This document shows, one piece after another, positions 35,334-45,644 of a stretch of DNA of 64,000 nt (positions are counted from its first letter, which is position 1; each line of letters starts with the position of its first letter). The position numbers were made by a program, and so were the translations under genes. The notes beneath the pieces are model-generated. The model was not told the DNA's origin, made no database searches, and worked only from the letters and a program-made list of their open reading frames with translations. Source of the stretch: Actinokineospora terrae (GTDB lineage: Bacteria > Actinomycetota > Actinomycetes > Mycobacteriales > Pseudonocardiaceae); assembly GCF_900111175.1 (NCBI RefSeq), contig NZ_FOGI01000008.1:186001-250000 (forward strand). Reading direction: 5' to 3'.

Positions 35334-36164
35334 GTGGAGTGTCGGTGTCAGTTGTGTGTGGGGGAACGGGATGAGTCGTTCTCCGAGGTGTTGGAGGCCG
35401 TCGAGGAGTTGGGGTGGGGGGTTGTCGGGGTTTCGGGGGCTCAGTTCGACATCGTGCACACGGTGGGGCTTTGGCACAGCGCGGGGGTGGCCGAGGTCGC
35501 GATGTTCGGGCTGGACGGGGAGGACATGCTGGAGTGGGTGGGGCGGTGTGTCGAGCTGGGGCTGGAGCGCGGGTGGCCCGAGGGGGAGTTCGGGGGTGTG
35601 ATCGACGGGGTCGCCACGCGGTTGCGGGGGGTGGACGGGTCGTGGTTCGCGGGGATGTTCGGGGCGGCGCGGCACTTCTACGGGGAGACGGTGCCGGTGT
35701 CGCAGTTGGTGTGGCCGGACGGCGAGGGTCGGTGGCCGTGGGACGAGGCCGCCGACGAGGACGTGCGGGTGTCGCAGCCGCGGGCGTGGGCGCCGGTGCG
35801 GGAGCAGCCCGCGGGGGCTTGGCGGCTGGTCGGCGAGCTCGGGGCGGACTACCCGTTCCCGGTCAGCCCGGACGCGTGGACGCTCACCACGCAGTCCATT
35901 GTGGACAGCAAGCGCACGCCGCTGGTGATCGCCAGGGGTGAGGGCCTCTACGACGTCCTCGACGAGCGCGGCTACGAGGCGGACGACCTCGTCCTCGCCT
36001 ACCTCGGCGACCTCACCACGCGCTACCCCGCCCTCACCGGCGCCGCCGACCTAAGTGACGACGAGGCGGCTCTAGCGACAGACAGCGGCTGGACCAAGGT
36101 AGGCCGAACGCGCGAGCAGACGGCCGCCAGTGTGGCCGCGTGGCAGAGCGCGGGCACGGCATGA
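35334..36164 (+). CDS. DUF4262 domain protein
   Basis: A 276-residue cytosolic protein. The N-terminal half matches DUF4262: VECRCQLCVGERDESFSEVL (a CxC-x2-C cluster) followed by GWGVVGVSGAQFDIVHTVGLWH. The function is unknown. The C-terminal half (from about 150) is acidic with no recognised motif. The start is GTG 35334; the ORF extends to 35283 but that segment is Gly-rich and not conserved-looking. It overlaps the next gene by ATGA, so the two are co-translated. Confidence 0.75.
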   Translation: MECRCQLCVGERDESFSEVLEAVEELGWGVVGVSGAQFDIVHTVGLWHSAGVAEVAMFGLDGEDMLEWVGRCVELGLERGWPEGEFGGVIDGVATRLRGVDGSWFAGMFGAARHFYGETVPVSQLVWPDGEGRWPWDEAADEDVRVSQPRAWAPVREQPAGAWRLVGELGADYPFPVSPDAWTLTTQSIVDSKRTPLVIARGEGLYDVLDERGYEADDLVLAYLGDLTTRYPALTGAADLSDDEAALATDSGWTKVGRTREQTAASVAAWQSAGTA

Positions 36165-37411
36165 ACATCGACCGCACCTTCACGGTCCCGCTAGACCACG
36201 CGAACCCCAGCGGCCCGACAATCGAGCTCTATGCGCGAGAGGTTACTAGAGGCCGCACAGACCTCCCTTACCTTCTCTATCTCAACGGCGGCCCTGGCTT
36301 CCCCTCACCGCGGCCGCTAGGCGGCGAAGGTTGGATCACACGCGCCTTGGCCGAGTACCGCCTCTTGCTGCTAGACCAGCGCGGCACCGGTAGGTCCACT
36401 CCAGTCACCCGGCATTCCCTTGCGTGGCAGGGGACTCCTAGGCAGCAGGTCGACTACCTCAAGCACTTCCGAGCCGACTCCATCGTCAAGGACGCCGAAA
36501 CCATCCGGCAAGCGCTTGCGGTCGACCAGTGGAGTGTCCTCGGCCAGAGCTTCGGCGGGTACTGCGCCGTCACGTACCTGTCGTTCGCGCCAGAGGCACT
36601 CGCGGAAGTCCTCATCACCGGCGGCCTCCCCCCGCTGGAGTCCACAGCGGACGAGATCTACCACACGCTCTACAAGACAGTCGTAGGCAAGAACATCGCG
36701 CACTACAAGCGTTACCCCGAAGACGTCGAACGAGCCAGTACGGTCGCACGCTTCCTCAAGGACAACACCGTCCTACTCCCCACCGGGCGCACCCTCACGG
36801 TAGAAGCCTTCCAGGGCTTGGGAAACCTCTTGGGCGCGTCGACCGGAAGCAGTCGTTTGCACTACCTGCTGGAAGCGCCCTTCGACGGCGACCACCTCGC
36901 GGACGCGTTCCTCACCGATGTCGAACGCGAGCTCTCCTGGGCCAGCACAGCACCGTTGTACTTCCTGCTACACGAGGCCTCTTACGCCCGCGGACACGGC
37001 GCGACGCAGTGGTCCGCGCAGCGGGTACGACAAGAGTTCCCCGAGTTCGGCAACGACGACCCGCTGCTGTTCACCGGCGAGATGGTGTACCCGGCCCTGT
37101 TCGACAGCGATCCCGCGCTACAGCCGTTCCGCGACACCGCGCACCTCATCGCCGCCGAAGACGCCTGGCCACAGCTCTACGACATCGACCGGCTCAAGGC
37201 GAACACCGTCCCCGTCGCGGCCGCGGTCTACAACGACGACATGTACGTGGCACGCGAGCTGTCGCTGGACACCGCGCGCACGATCGCGGGCACCCGGTCC
37301 TGGCTCACCGCCGAGTACGAGCACGACGGGCTGCGGGTCAGCGACGGCGCGGTGCTGGACCGGCTGATCACCATGCTCAGGCGCGAAGAAGGCCCCGGAC
37401 ACGCTGGATGA
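36161..37411 (+). CDS. Proline iminopeptidase-like alpha/beta hydrolase
   Basis: A 416-residue S33 hydrolase without signal peptide. Motifs: NGGPGFPSPR (oxyanion loop, about residue 50), DQRGTGRS, and nucleophile elbow GQSFGGYC near residue 130. The C-terminal half carries the expected Asp and His (around AAVYNDDMYVA and AEYEHDGLRVSDGA). The family removes N-terminal Pro from small peptides. Coupled to the DUF4262 gene by ATGA. Codon use in 36200-36900 looks slightly less GC-biased than neighbours. Confidence 0.88.
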   Translation: MNIDRTFTVPLDHANPSGPTIELYAREVTRGRTDLPYLLYLNGGPGFPSPRPLGGEGWITRALAEYRLLLLDQRGTGRSTPVTRHSLAWQGTPRQQVDYLKHFRADSIVKDAETIRQALAVDQWSVLGQSFGGYCAVTYLSFAPEALAEVLITGGLPPLESTADEIYHTLYKTVVGKNIAHYKRYPEDVERASTVARFLKDNTVLLPTGRTLTVEAFQGLGNLLGASTGSSRLHYLLEAPFDGDHLADAFLTDVERELSWASTAPLYFLLHEASYARGHGATQWSAQRVRQEFPEFGNDDPLLFTGEMVYPALFDSDPALQPFRDTAHLIAAEDAWPQLYDIDRLKANTVPVAAAVYNDDMYVARELSLDTARTIAGTRSWLTAEYEHDGLRVSDGAVLDRLITMLRREEGPGHAG

Positions 37412-38414
37412 ACTCGTCCGGCAGCTCCTCGGGCGGGGTGAGCAGCGCCTTGCCCTCGACCGCGATGGCGTTGCCGACGAGCACCACGTCCGCGTGGCAG
37501 GGCAGGCCCGCCTCCTCCAGCGGGCCCACCAGCGGCCGGAACCGGCCCGAGGTCTGCCTGCCCAGCTCGCCGATGTCGCGCCCGTCCACCCGCAGCGCCA
37601 CCACCATGCTGGTCGACCGCGGCCCGGCCCGCTCGACCAGGTGCAGGCTCGCGACCACCAGCGCCTTGCCCGGCAGGTAGGCGGAGTCCATCAGCGGCAC
37701 CAGCACGTCGAGGTGCTCGCGTTCCCCGGTCAGCCGGAACGGCCGACCGGGCGGCAGGTGCGGCGCGAGCGGGTCGACGGTGTTGAGCGGCAGCGTGAAC
37801 TCCGGCTCGGCGAGGTCGAGCGCCACCGAACAGGCGAACTCGGGGTGCTCCCGAGTCCACCACAATCGAACACGGCACCGACCAGAACCGCCGACACGCT
37901 CCAACGGGACTCGGTAGGCATAAGCGGCCGCCGTCGACAGGATCCCCACCGCGTAACCCTCGACCAAGACCTGCACGTGGTCGTCCCGAAGTCGCAGCTC
38001 CGCCTCGGAGACCCGCTCCCCCGTCGGCGCCGGACCGCAGAGAGTGCGAACCACCGCGGTCTCCTCTAACACCGGCACGTTGAAGAAACCGCGCCCGCGC
38101 AACGGAGGCGCTAGGTCCGCCGCACGGGGCAACGGAACCTGCGGCCCCCGTCGCGCGACGAGGATGCCTTGCAGACGGGCGAAATCGTCCTGGTGCGCTC
38201 GGGTGAACGCCAACTGGTAGCTGCGGCCGTCGCGCAGCCGCAGGTCGAGCCTGCCGTTGCGCAGCGGCCCCGCCTCGTGCACGGTGACCGCCGCGATGTC
38301 GCGCAGGTCGACGGTGAGCGGCCCGCCGCCCAGGGCCAGCCTGCCCACGGCGTTGGTCGGGGTGACCGACAGGTGGCCCCCGTCGAGCGTCACGGAGATG
38401 CCGATGCCGTCCAC
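37377..38414 (-). CDS. Hypothetical protein, DUF4429-like N-terminal region
   Basis: A 345-residue soluble protein. The N-terminal region (SVTLDGGHLSVTPTNAVGRL, then AFTRAHQDDFARLQGIL) looks like the PH-like DUF4429 fold. A middle segment (FFNVPVLEETAVVRTLCGPA, then VQVLVEGYAVGILS) is reminiscent of a HIRAN-type beta domain. No catalytic residues recognised. The GTG at 38414 has AGGAGG five bases upstream, which decides the start. Its 3-prime end overlaps the convergent iminopeptidase gene by 35 bp. Confidence 0.65.
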   Translation of the reverse strand: MDGIGISVTLDGGHLSVTPTNAVGRLALGGGPLTVDLRDIAAVTVHEAGPLRNGRLDLRLRDGRSYQLAFTRAHQDDFARLQGILVARRGPQVPLPRAADLAPPLRGRGFFNVPVLEETAVVRTLCGPAPTGERVSEAELRLRDDHVQVLVEGYAVGILSTAAAYAYRVPLERVGGSGRCRVRLWWTREHPEFACSVALDLAEPEFTLPLNTVDPLAPHLPPGRPFRLTGEREHLDVLVPLMDSAYLPGKALVVASLHLVERAGPRSTSMVVALRVDGRDIGELGRQTSGRFRPLVGPLEEAGLPCHADVVLVGNAIAVEGKALLTPPEELPDEFIQRVRGLLRA

Positions 38415-38569
38415 GCGCGCCTCCTCGGCCTGGGCTCCTTCCGATGTTACGCACCGGGTCCAGGCCACCGGCGACCTCACCTGACCGGTCCACCGTCAGG
38501 GGCTGGCGGGCCCATGCGGCTCAGCGGGCCCGGTCGAGTCAGGGGGCCGTCGAGCCAGGGGCTGTCGAG

Positions 38570-40846
<2,277 letters not shown>

Positions 40847-40857
40847 GCGGTGATTCC

Positions 40858-40900
40858 TTACGCGGTAAACTAAGGTCGGCCCGGTCACTTTACGCTATAA
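40858..40900. promoter_or_regulatory. Probable TetR operator pair
   Basis: The 65-bp divergent spacer contains TTACGCGGTAA (40858-40868, palindromic ends) and the similar TTACGCTATAA (40890-40900). Two copies 32 bp apart can repress both the UvrA-like gene and the TetR gene. Confidence 0.55.
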
Positions 40901-40911
40901 GGAGATGGTGC

Positions 40912-41676
40912 GTGGTGGTGTTCGCCGCACAGGGCGACCCGCGTCGGACGATGGCCCTGCTCTGGCGCGAACAGGGGGCCGCCCCGGTGCGCCCGGGACC
41001 TCGACCGACGTTGACCGTGGAGGCGGTCATCGAGGCCGCGGTGGCGGTCGCCGACGAGGAGGGCATGGCCGGGTTGTCCATGCGCGCGGTCGGCGAACGC
41101 CTCGGCCGCACCGCGATGGCGCTCTACACCTACGTCGCGGACAAGGCCGAGCTGCTCGACCTCATGTACGACCACGTGCACGCCGAGCTGACCGCCGATG
41201 TCGTCGACGACTGGCGGGCCGGGATCACGGCCTGGGCCGAGGAGCGGTGGGAGTTCTACCTGCGCCACCCGTGGGTCTTGCACGTGTCGATGGCGCGGCC
41301 GGTCCTTGGGCCTAACGAGCTGGACTCGACCGAACGGCTGCTGCGCGTGCTCAAGCCTGCCGGTCTGAGCGCTCCGGTAGCGCGGGGGATCGTGAGCAGC
41401 CTGACCTATCTCGTGCAGGGCGCGGCGACGATGGTCAACGACTCCCGGCGGGCCGCTCGTGAGACAGGGCAAACCGACGACGTGTGGTGGTACGCGCGAT
41501 CGGCGGAGCTGGGCGATGTAGCGCCAGGGTTCGACGGCCGGTACCCACTGCTCACGTGGCTGGAGACGGACAAGGAGCCCAACGAGACAGTGCCGTACAT
41601 GGAGCACGAGGCCCGCGTGAGCTTCGAGGCCGGCCTCGGCGTGCTGTTGGACGGGATCGCCGTCAGAGCAGGCTGA
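40912..41676 (+). CDS. TetR-family transcriptional regulator
   Basis: A 254-residue regulator. The helix-turn-helix is around residues 45-75 (GMAGLSMRAVGERLGRTAMA followed by LYTYVADKAELLDLM). The large C-terminal domain resembles TetR_C of drug-responsive members. Three GTGs in a row (40912, 40915, 40918) follow AAGGAG; the first is used. A frame-shifted ATG at 40905 is closer to the RBS but does not encode the HTH. It probably represses itself and the divergent UvrA-like resistance gene and is released by a DNA-binding drug (inference). It overlaps the convergent chrA by 14 bp. Confidence 0.88.
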   Translation: MVVFAAQGDPRRTMALLWREQGAAPVRPGPRPTLTVEAVIEAAVAVADEEGMAGLSMRAVGERLGRTAMALYTYVADKAELLDLMYDHVHAELTADVVDDWRAGITAWAEERWEFYLRHPWVLHVSMARPVLGPNELDSTERLLRVLKPAGLSAPVARGIVSSLTYLVQGAATMVNDSRRAARETGQTDDVWWYARSAELGDVAPGFDGRYPLLTWLETDKEPNETVPYMEHEARVSFEAGLGVLLDGIAVRAG

Positions 41677-42775
41677 CCAACGCCCCCACCACGCCCGAGC
41701 CGATCAACGCGGCGACAACACCTCGGCGCAGCAGGAGCAGCCACGCGCCTGCGGCCGCGAGCAGCACGAACTGCCACCAGTGCGACAGGACTAGAGCCAA
41801 CGGGATGACCGAGCCCGCGATAGCACCGATCGCGGCGGCTGCCGCTCCCGTAAGGAAAGCCTGGGCGCGCTTGTTGTCGCGAAGGCGTTCCAGGCGTGGG
41901 CCACCCAGTAGGACGAACGCGAACGATGGGGCGAACGCGGCAGCAGCGGCCAAGAGCGCTCCGGTGACGCCAGAGGCCGCGTAGCCGACAACGGCGATGG
42001 TCTGCACGACCGGCCCCGGGGTGATCTGGCCGAGCGCCACAGCGTTGAGGAACTCGGAGTCGGTCATCCAGCCGTAGGTGTGGACAGCGTCCTCGCGCAT
42101 CAGCGGGATGATCACGAACCCACCGCCGTAAGACAGCGCGCCGACCTTGGCCGCCACCCACACCAGTCCCCCACCGGCGGGCATCGCCGCGAGCACCGGC
42201 CACGCCACCTGGCGATTGGACGGCACCCGCACCGTCATCTCGACTATCCCGGCGGCGACCAGCACCAACACCAGCCACGGCCCCGTTAGCGCTGCCGCCA
42301 CCCCGCCCAGTACGAGATACACGACCCACCGGACCCTGACCGCGGTCGCCGCGCCGACCCGCTTCCAACTCCCGGGCACGAGTCCGTACGCGGCGTGCGC
42401 GGCGACGGCGGGCACCGCGGCCCCGGCACCCGCGGCGGCGCCGAGCACCCACGAGGGCGCGTGGTCGGAGAGCAGCAGCACGGCCAGGGCGATGATCAGG
42501 ACCAGACCCGGGACGATGAAGCACACGCCGCCGACGATCGCCCCCGCCGCGCCCCGCAGCCGCCACGCGCAGAGGATGGCGAGTTGGGTGGAGGCCGGTC
42601 CGGGCAACAGGTTCGTGACCGCGACACCGTCCTCGAACTCGGCGTCGCTGAGCCACCGGCGCCGCACGACGCACAGGTCGCGCAGCAGCGCGATGTGCGC
42701 GGGCGGGCCACCGAAACCGATGCACCCGATCCGGCCCCACTCGCGGGCGATCGTGCCGAGTCCGACGCTGTCCAT
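41663..42775 (-). CDS. chrA: Chromate transporter ChrA
   Basis: A 370-residue long-chain CHR protein with two homologous halves: GFGGPPAHIALLRD and NLLPGPASTQLA in the first, LSYGGGFVIIPLM and GQITPGPVVQT in the second. ChrA proteins export chromate or transport sulfate-like oxyanions. I choose ATG 42775 because GGAGG at 42789-42785 is 9 bases away; the upstream ATG at 42784 abuts it. No ChrB-type regulator is adjacent. Confidence 0.9.
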   Translation of the reverse strand: MDSVGLGTIAREWGRIGCIGFGGPPAHIALLRDLCVVRRRWLSDAEFEDGVAVTNLLPGPASTQLAILCAWRLRGAAGAIVGGVCFIVPGLVLIIALAVLLLSDHAPSWVLGAAAGAGAAVPAVAAHAAYGLVPGSWKRVGAATAVRVRWVVYLVLGGVAAALTGPWLVLVLVAAGIVEMTVRVPSNRQVAWPVLAAMPAGGGLVWVAAKVGALSYGGGFVIIPLMREDAVHTYGWMTDSEFLNAVALGQITPGPVVQTIAVVGYAASGVTGALLAAAAAFAPSFAFVLLGGPRLERLRDNKRAQAFLTGAAAAAIGAIAGSVIPLALVLSHWWQFVLLAAAGAWLLLLRRGVVAALIGSGVVGALVSLL

Positions 42776-42811
42776 GCCGGACATCCTCCAAGCCCAGGGC
42801 GTCCAGCCGGT

Positions 42812-42817
42812 TAATAC
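42812..42817 (+). promoter_or_regulatory. -10 element giving a probable leaderless mRNA
   Basis: TAATAC ends 7 bp before the ATG of the YdeI-like gene, so transcription should start at or next to the start codon; no ribosome-binding site is present. No -35 match is evident. Confidence 0.5.
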
Positions 42818-42824
42818 TCTCGGC

Positions 42825-43262
42825 ATGCGATTCGAGACGAGCGTCGAGTTGGGCGGCAAGAACGCCACCGGGTTGCGGGTGCCCGAGGAGGTCGTGGCCG
42901 CGTTGAGCACCAAGAAGCGGCTGCCGGTAAAGGTCACCGTCGGCGGTCACAGCTATCGGACGACGGTAGGACCGTACGGCGATGGGTACTTCGTGCCTCT
43001 CAGCGCCGAGAACCGGAAGGCCGCAGGCGTGGCCGCGGGGGACGCGGTGACGGTGGACATCGAGGTCGACAACGAGCCGCGCGTGGTCGAGGTGCCGGAA
43101 GACCTGGCGGCGGCGTTGGCGGCGGCGGGCGGCCGGGCGGCGTTCGACAAGCTGTCGTACTCCCACCAGCGCGCCCACGTGCTGTCGGTGACCGACGCCA
43201 AGACGGACGCGACCCGGCGGCGGCGGATCGAGAAGGTCGTGACCGCGCTCACCGCTCCGTAA
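42825..43262 (+). CDS. DUF1905/YdeI-like protein
   Basis: A 145-residue protein. The N-terminal DUF1905 beta-fold runs RFETSVELGGKNATGLRVPE to about residue 85, and the C-terminal YdeI/OmpD-associated helix pair is AAFDKLSYSHQRAHVLSVTD, then TRRRRIEKVV. Function is not established; family members are small cytosolic proteins of Gram-positives and actinobacteria. Leaderless expression is likely. Confidence 0.85.
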   Translation: MRFETSVELGGKNATGLRVPEEVVAALSTKKRLPVKVTVGGHSYRTTVGPYGDGYFVPLSAENRKAAGVAAGDAVTVDIEVDNEPRVVEVPEDLAAALAAAGGRAAFDKLSYSHQRAHVLSVTDAKTDATRRRRIEKVVTALTAP

Positions 43263-43302
43263 ACTTCCCTATCGCTGCGCTCTATACGGTACTTTGGGGA
43301 AT

Positions 43303-43719
43303 ATGGAGTGGCTGTCGGTCGAGCAGGTCGCCGAAGAGCTCGGGCTGCACGTGCGGACCGTGCGCAACTACGTGCGCGACGGGAAGCTGAAGGCCGTCCG
43401 CATCGGGAAGCAGTACCGGATCGCGCGGATAGACCTGGACGCGGTGACTGGCGCGCCTCCCGTGCGCAGACACCGGCACGTCGAGGTAGCGACAACGGTG
43501 CGAGTTGACGCGATCAGTCGCGGTGACATGGACCGGGTCGCGACCCTGCTCACCGCCGCGGCGGGATCGGGGACAGCGGGCGACCGGGTGCGGGTGCAGC
43601 TCTCCTACGACGAGCAGCGCGCGAGCATGACCGTGATGCTGCTCGGCGGTCTTATCACCACCGCCGAGCTGCTGCGGCTGGTCGACGCGGTCACCAACCA
43701 GGGAGGGGCAAGCGAATGA
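43303..43719 (+). CDS. Excisionase-type helix-turn-helix DNA-binding protein
   Basis: A 138-residue protein. The first 50 residues are a MerR/excisionase-like winged helix (MEWLSVEQVAEELGLHVRTV, then NYVRDGKLKAVRIGKQYRI) as in HTH_17 proteins. The remaining part has no recognised motif but resembles domains found next to DUF4180 proteins. The ATG at 43303 is preferred over TTG 43294. It overlaps the DUF4180 gene by 4 bp; the pair probably acts together, with the HTH protein as local regulator. Confidence 0.85.
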   Translation: MEWLSVEQVAEELGLHVRTVRNYVRDGKLKAVRIGKQYRIARIDLDAVTGAPPVRRHRHVEVATTVRVDAISRGDMDRVATLLTAAAGSGTAGDRVRVQLSYDEQRASMTVMLLGGLITTAELLRLVDAVTNQGGASE

Positions 43720-44069
43720 CGGTCACCCGGATCGGCGTCGAGACGGTGCTGCACTGCGCGGCGGACGGCCCGGTCCTCACCGGCGAGCAGGACGCCCTCG
43801 ACATCATCGGGGAGGCCTGGGGCGCGCAGGCGAGCGCGGTGGTGCTCCCCGCCGAGCGGCTCGACCCGAGCTTCTTCGCGCTGAGCAGCGGTTTCCTCGG
43901 CGCGTTCGTGGCCAAGTTCGTGAACTACCGGATGCCGCTGGCCGTGGTCGGCGACATCTCCGCGCACCTGGAGCGCAGCGAGCCGCTGCGCGCGTTGCGC
44001 CGGGAGACCAACCAGGGCAGGCAGTTCTGGCTGCTCGACACCGCCGACGAGGTCGCCGCGCGGTTCTGA
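43716..44069 (+). CDS. DUF4180 protein
   Basis: A 117-residue protein matching DUF4180 along its length: the segment LDPSFFALSSGFLGAFVAKF, then VNYRMPLAVVGDISAHL and RRETNQGRQFWLL. Function unknown. Start ATG 43716 overlaps the HTH gene stop (ATGA). Confidence 0.85.
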   Translation: MTVTRIGVETVLHCAADGPVLTGEQDALDIIGEAWGAQASAVVLPAERLDPSFFALSSGFLGAFVAKFVNYRMPLAVVGDISAHLERSEPLRALRRETNQGRQFWLLDTADEVAARF

Positions 44070-44077
44070 CGCCGAAA

Positions 44078-44104
44078 GGGCCGCCCGGGCATGCCGGGCG
44101 GCCC
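44078..44104. terminator. Bidirectional terminator
   Basis: Perfect 11-bp stem GGGCCGCCCGG / CCGGGCGGCCC with a 5-base loop, between the convergent DUF4180 and endonuclease genes. Confidence 0.75.
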
Positions 44105-44114
44105 CAGGTGGCGC

Positions 44115-45338
44115 CTAGCCCCAGATCGAGGCCACCCACTCCGGGTGGTCGATGAACGGGTTGCGGTTGTGCTGGTAGCTGTCGTAGATCACCTGGTTGC
44201 GGCGCTTCTCGAAGGCGTCCGGCGGGTCCTGGGCGTGCCAGCGCAGCAGGGTGGACAGCTTGCCGTGGTGCGGCTGGGTGCCGTTGTTGACGCTGTCGTT
44301 GACGTCGAGGTCGACGTACCCGTCGCCGCCCTCGTAGCGGACGTCCATGTAGAGGATCATGCGGGCGACGTCGCCCTTGACCGCGTCCCTGGGCTCCCAG
44401 GAGTCGGCGTCGGTGTAGTTGCCGGGCGCCTCGGCCGCGGGCGAGCCGCCGGTGTCGAAGTCCTTGTTGCCGCGGTTGGAGTTGACCGACACGTCCTCGG
44501 GCCGCAGGTGGTGCAGGTCGGTGCCGGGGCCGGTGGCGGTGCCGAAGTCACCGTGGGACTTGGCCCACACGTGCTCGCGGTTCCAGTCGTTGGCGCCACC
44601 GCCGTTGGTCGACTTGCTCTGCGAGCGTCCGCTGTAGAGCAGGATGACGTTGTTCGGGTTGGCCGGGTCCTGGTCGGTGGCCTTGAGCGCGGTCCACACC
44701 TGGTCGTAGTCGAGCTTGTCGCCGACCCGGATGATCTGGTTGAGCGCGGCCTTGAGCTGGGGACCGGTCTTGCCGATGGCCGCCTGGTAGTAGGCGTCGG
44801 ACGGCGCGGTGGTCGTCGGTGGCACCGTGGTGGTCGGCGGGACCGTGGTCGTGGTCGGGACCGTGGTCGTCGGGACCGCGTCGACGCGCGAGAAGCCGGT
44901 GGTCGAGGTGAGGCCCGCGTGGCTGAAGTACGCGCTGAGCGAGCCGGTGACGTCGAGTTGGGCACCCAGCAGCGACGGGTTCGTCTTGAGCCCGTAGGCC
45001 GACCGGAACGAGGTCGTGATCTGCACGTAGACCATGCGCGTGTGGTTGGTCTCGGCGGCGGAATCGGCGAGGGCCAGCGCGTAGTCGGACGGGTAGTTCG
45101 ACCGGACCACGGTGGTGGTCGCGGTGGGCTGGCCGACGACGTAACCGCGGACGGTGGCCGACGACCCGTTCTGGGCGCCGATGGCGGCCGCGACGGTGAT
45201 CGGCGCCGCGGCGGCGGTAGCGCTATGCGGCGCGGTAGCCGTGCCTCCCGCCGCGGCGGCGGACCCGACCTGCGGTACCACCACGGCGGTGGCGACCGAG
45301 GCCAGGAGGGCTAACAGGGACCAGCGACTGGCTCGCAT
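44115..45338 (-). CDS. Secreted endonuclease I-type nuclease with OB-like domain
   Basis: A 407-residue exported nuclease. Signal peptide MRASRWSLLALLASVATAVV; then a YhcR-type OB-like/DUF6359 domain (TVAAAIGAQNGSSATVRGYV, about residues 45-155), a Thr-Pro linker (TTTVPPTTTVPPTTT), and a C-terminal endonuclease I domain. The catalytic region reads NDWNREHVWAKSHGDFG (NREHxWxxSHG-type His-Me finger) and LHHLRPEDVSVNSNRGNKDF. Probable role is scavenging of extracellular DNA/RNA for phosphate, consistent with the nearby phytase, although they are not adjacent. Confidence 0.93.
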   Translation of the reverse strand: MRASRWSLLALLASVATAVVVPQVGSAAAAGGTATAPHSATAAAAPITVAAAIGAQNGSSATVRGYVVGQPTATTTVVRSNYPSDYALALADSAAETNHTRMVYVQITTSFRSAYGLKTNPSLLGAQLDVTGSLSAYFSHAGLTSTTGFSRVDAVPTTTVPTTTTVPPTTTVPPTTTAPSDAYYQAAIGKTGPQLKAALNQIIRVGDKLDYDQVWTALKATDQDPANPNNVILLYSGRSQSKSTNGGGANDWNREHVWAKSHGDFGTATGPGTDLHHLRPEDVSVNSNRGNKDFDTGGSPAAEAPGNYTDADSWEPRDAVKGDVARMILYMDVRYEGGDGYVDLDVNDSVNNGTQPHHGKLSTLLRWHAQDPPDAFEKRRNQVIYDSYQHNRNPFIDHPEWVASIWG

Positions 45339-45374
45339 GGGCGATGTCCTCTCCCCGACGGTGACCAAAGTCGA

Positions 45375-45407
45375 CAGAGCGTGACTCTGGTTTCACTTTC
45401 GAGTGAA
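45375..45407. promoter_or_regulatory. Two small adjacent hairpins upstream of the nuclease gene
   Basis: CAGAG/CTCTG (45375-45389) and TTCACT-TTCG-AGTGAA (45392-45407), the latter a perfect stem with a TTCG loop. Their place about 40-70 bp before the nuclease start suggests an operator or leader; no regulator can be named. Confidence 0.35.
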
Positions 45408-45528
45408 GACTGCCATGTTTCAACCAACTAGAGCATGAACGTGGTGGAGCCTCGCGATGGCGACGTGATGGCGGTGCGCGTGCCGGGCGCCGGTCGAGCA
45501 GGGGCAGGCAGGCCCGGGAAAAGAAGAG

Positions 45529-45560
45529 GCGGCCCTGCCGTCGGGGGGTGACAGGGCCGC
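45529..45560 (-). terminator. Rho-independent terminator of the two-component operon
   Basis: On the minus strand GCGGCCCTG / CAGGGCCGC (14-base loop) is followed by CTCTTCTTTTCCC, a U-rich tail. It lies about 85 bp after the kinase stop. The rest of 45408-45644 holds no gene. Confidence 0.75.
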
Positions 45561-45644
45561 GATGGTGTAGTCGCCGCAGGCCCTGTGGGTGTTACCGACT
45601 CGTGTGGACGCGACGACACCGAGCGCGTTCCGCAGTGGACTGTG

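Noticed and set aside
40905..41315. 136-codon ORF with ATG nearest the RBS before the TetR gene
   Set aside because: It is in the wrong frame and encodes no helix-turn-helix, while the GTG frame gives a full TetR protein.
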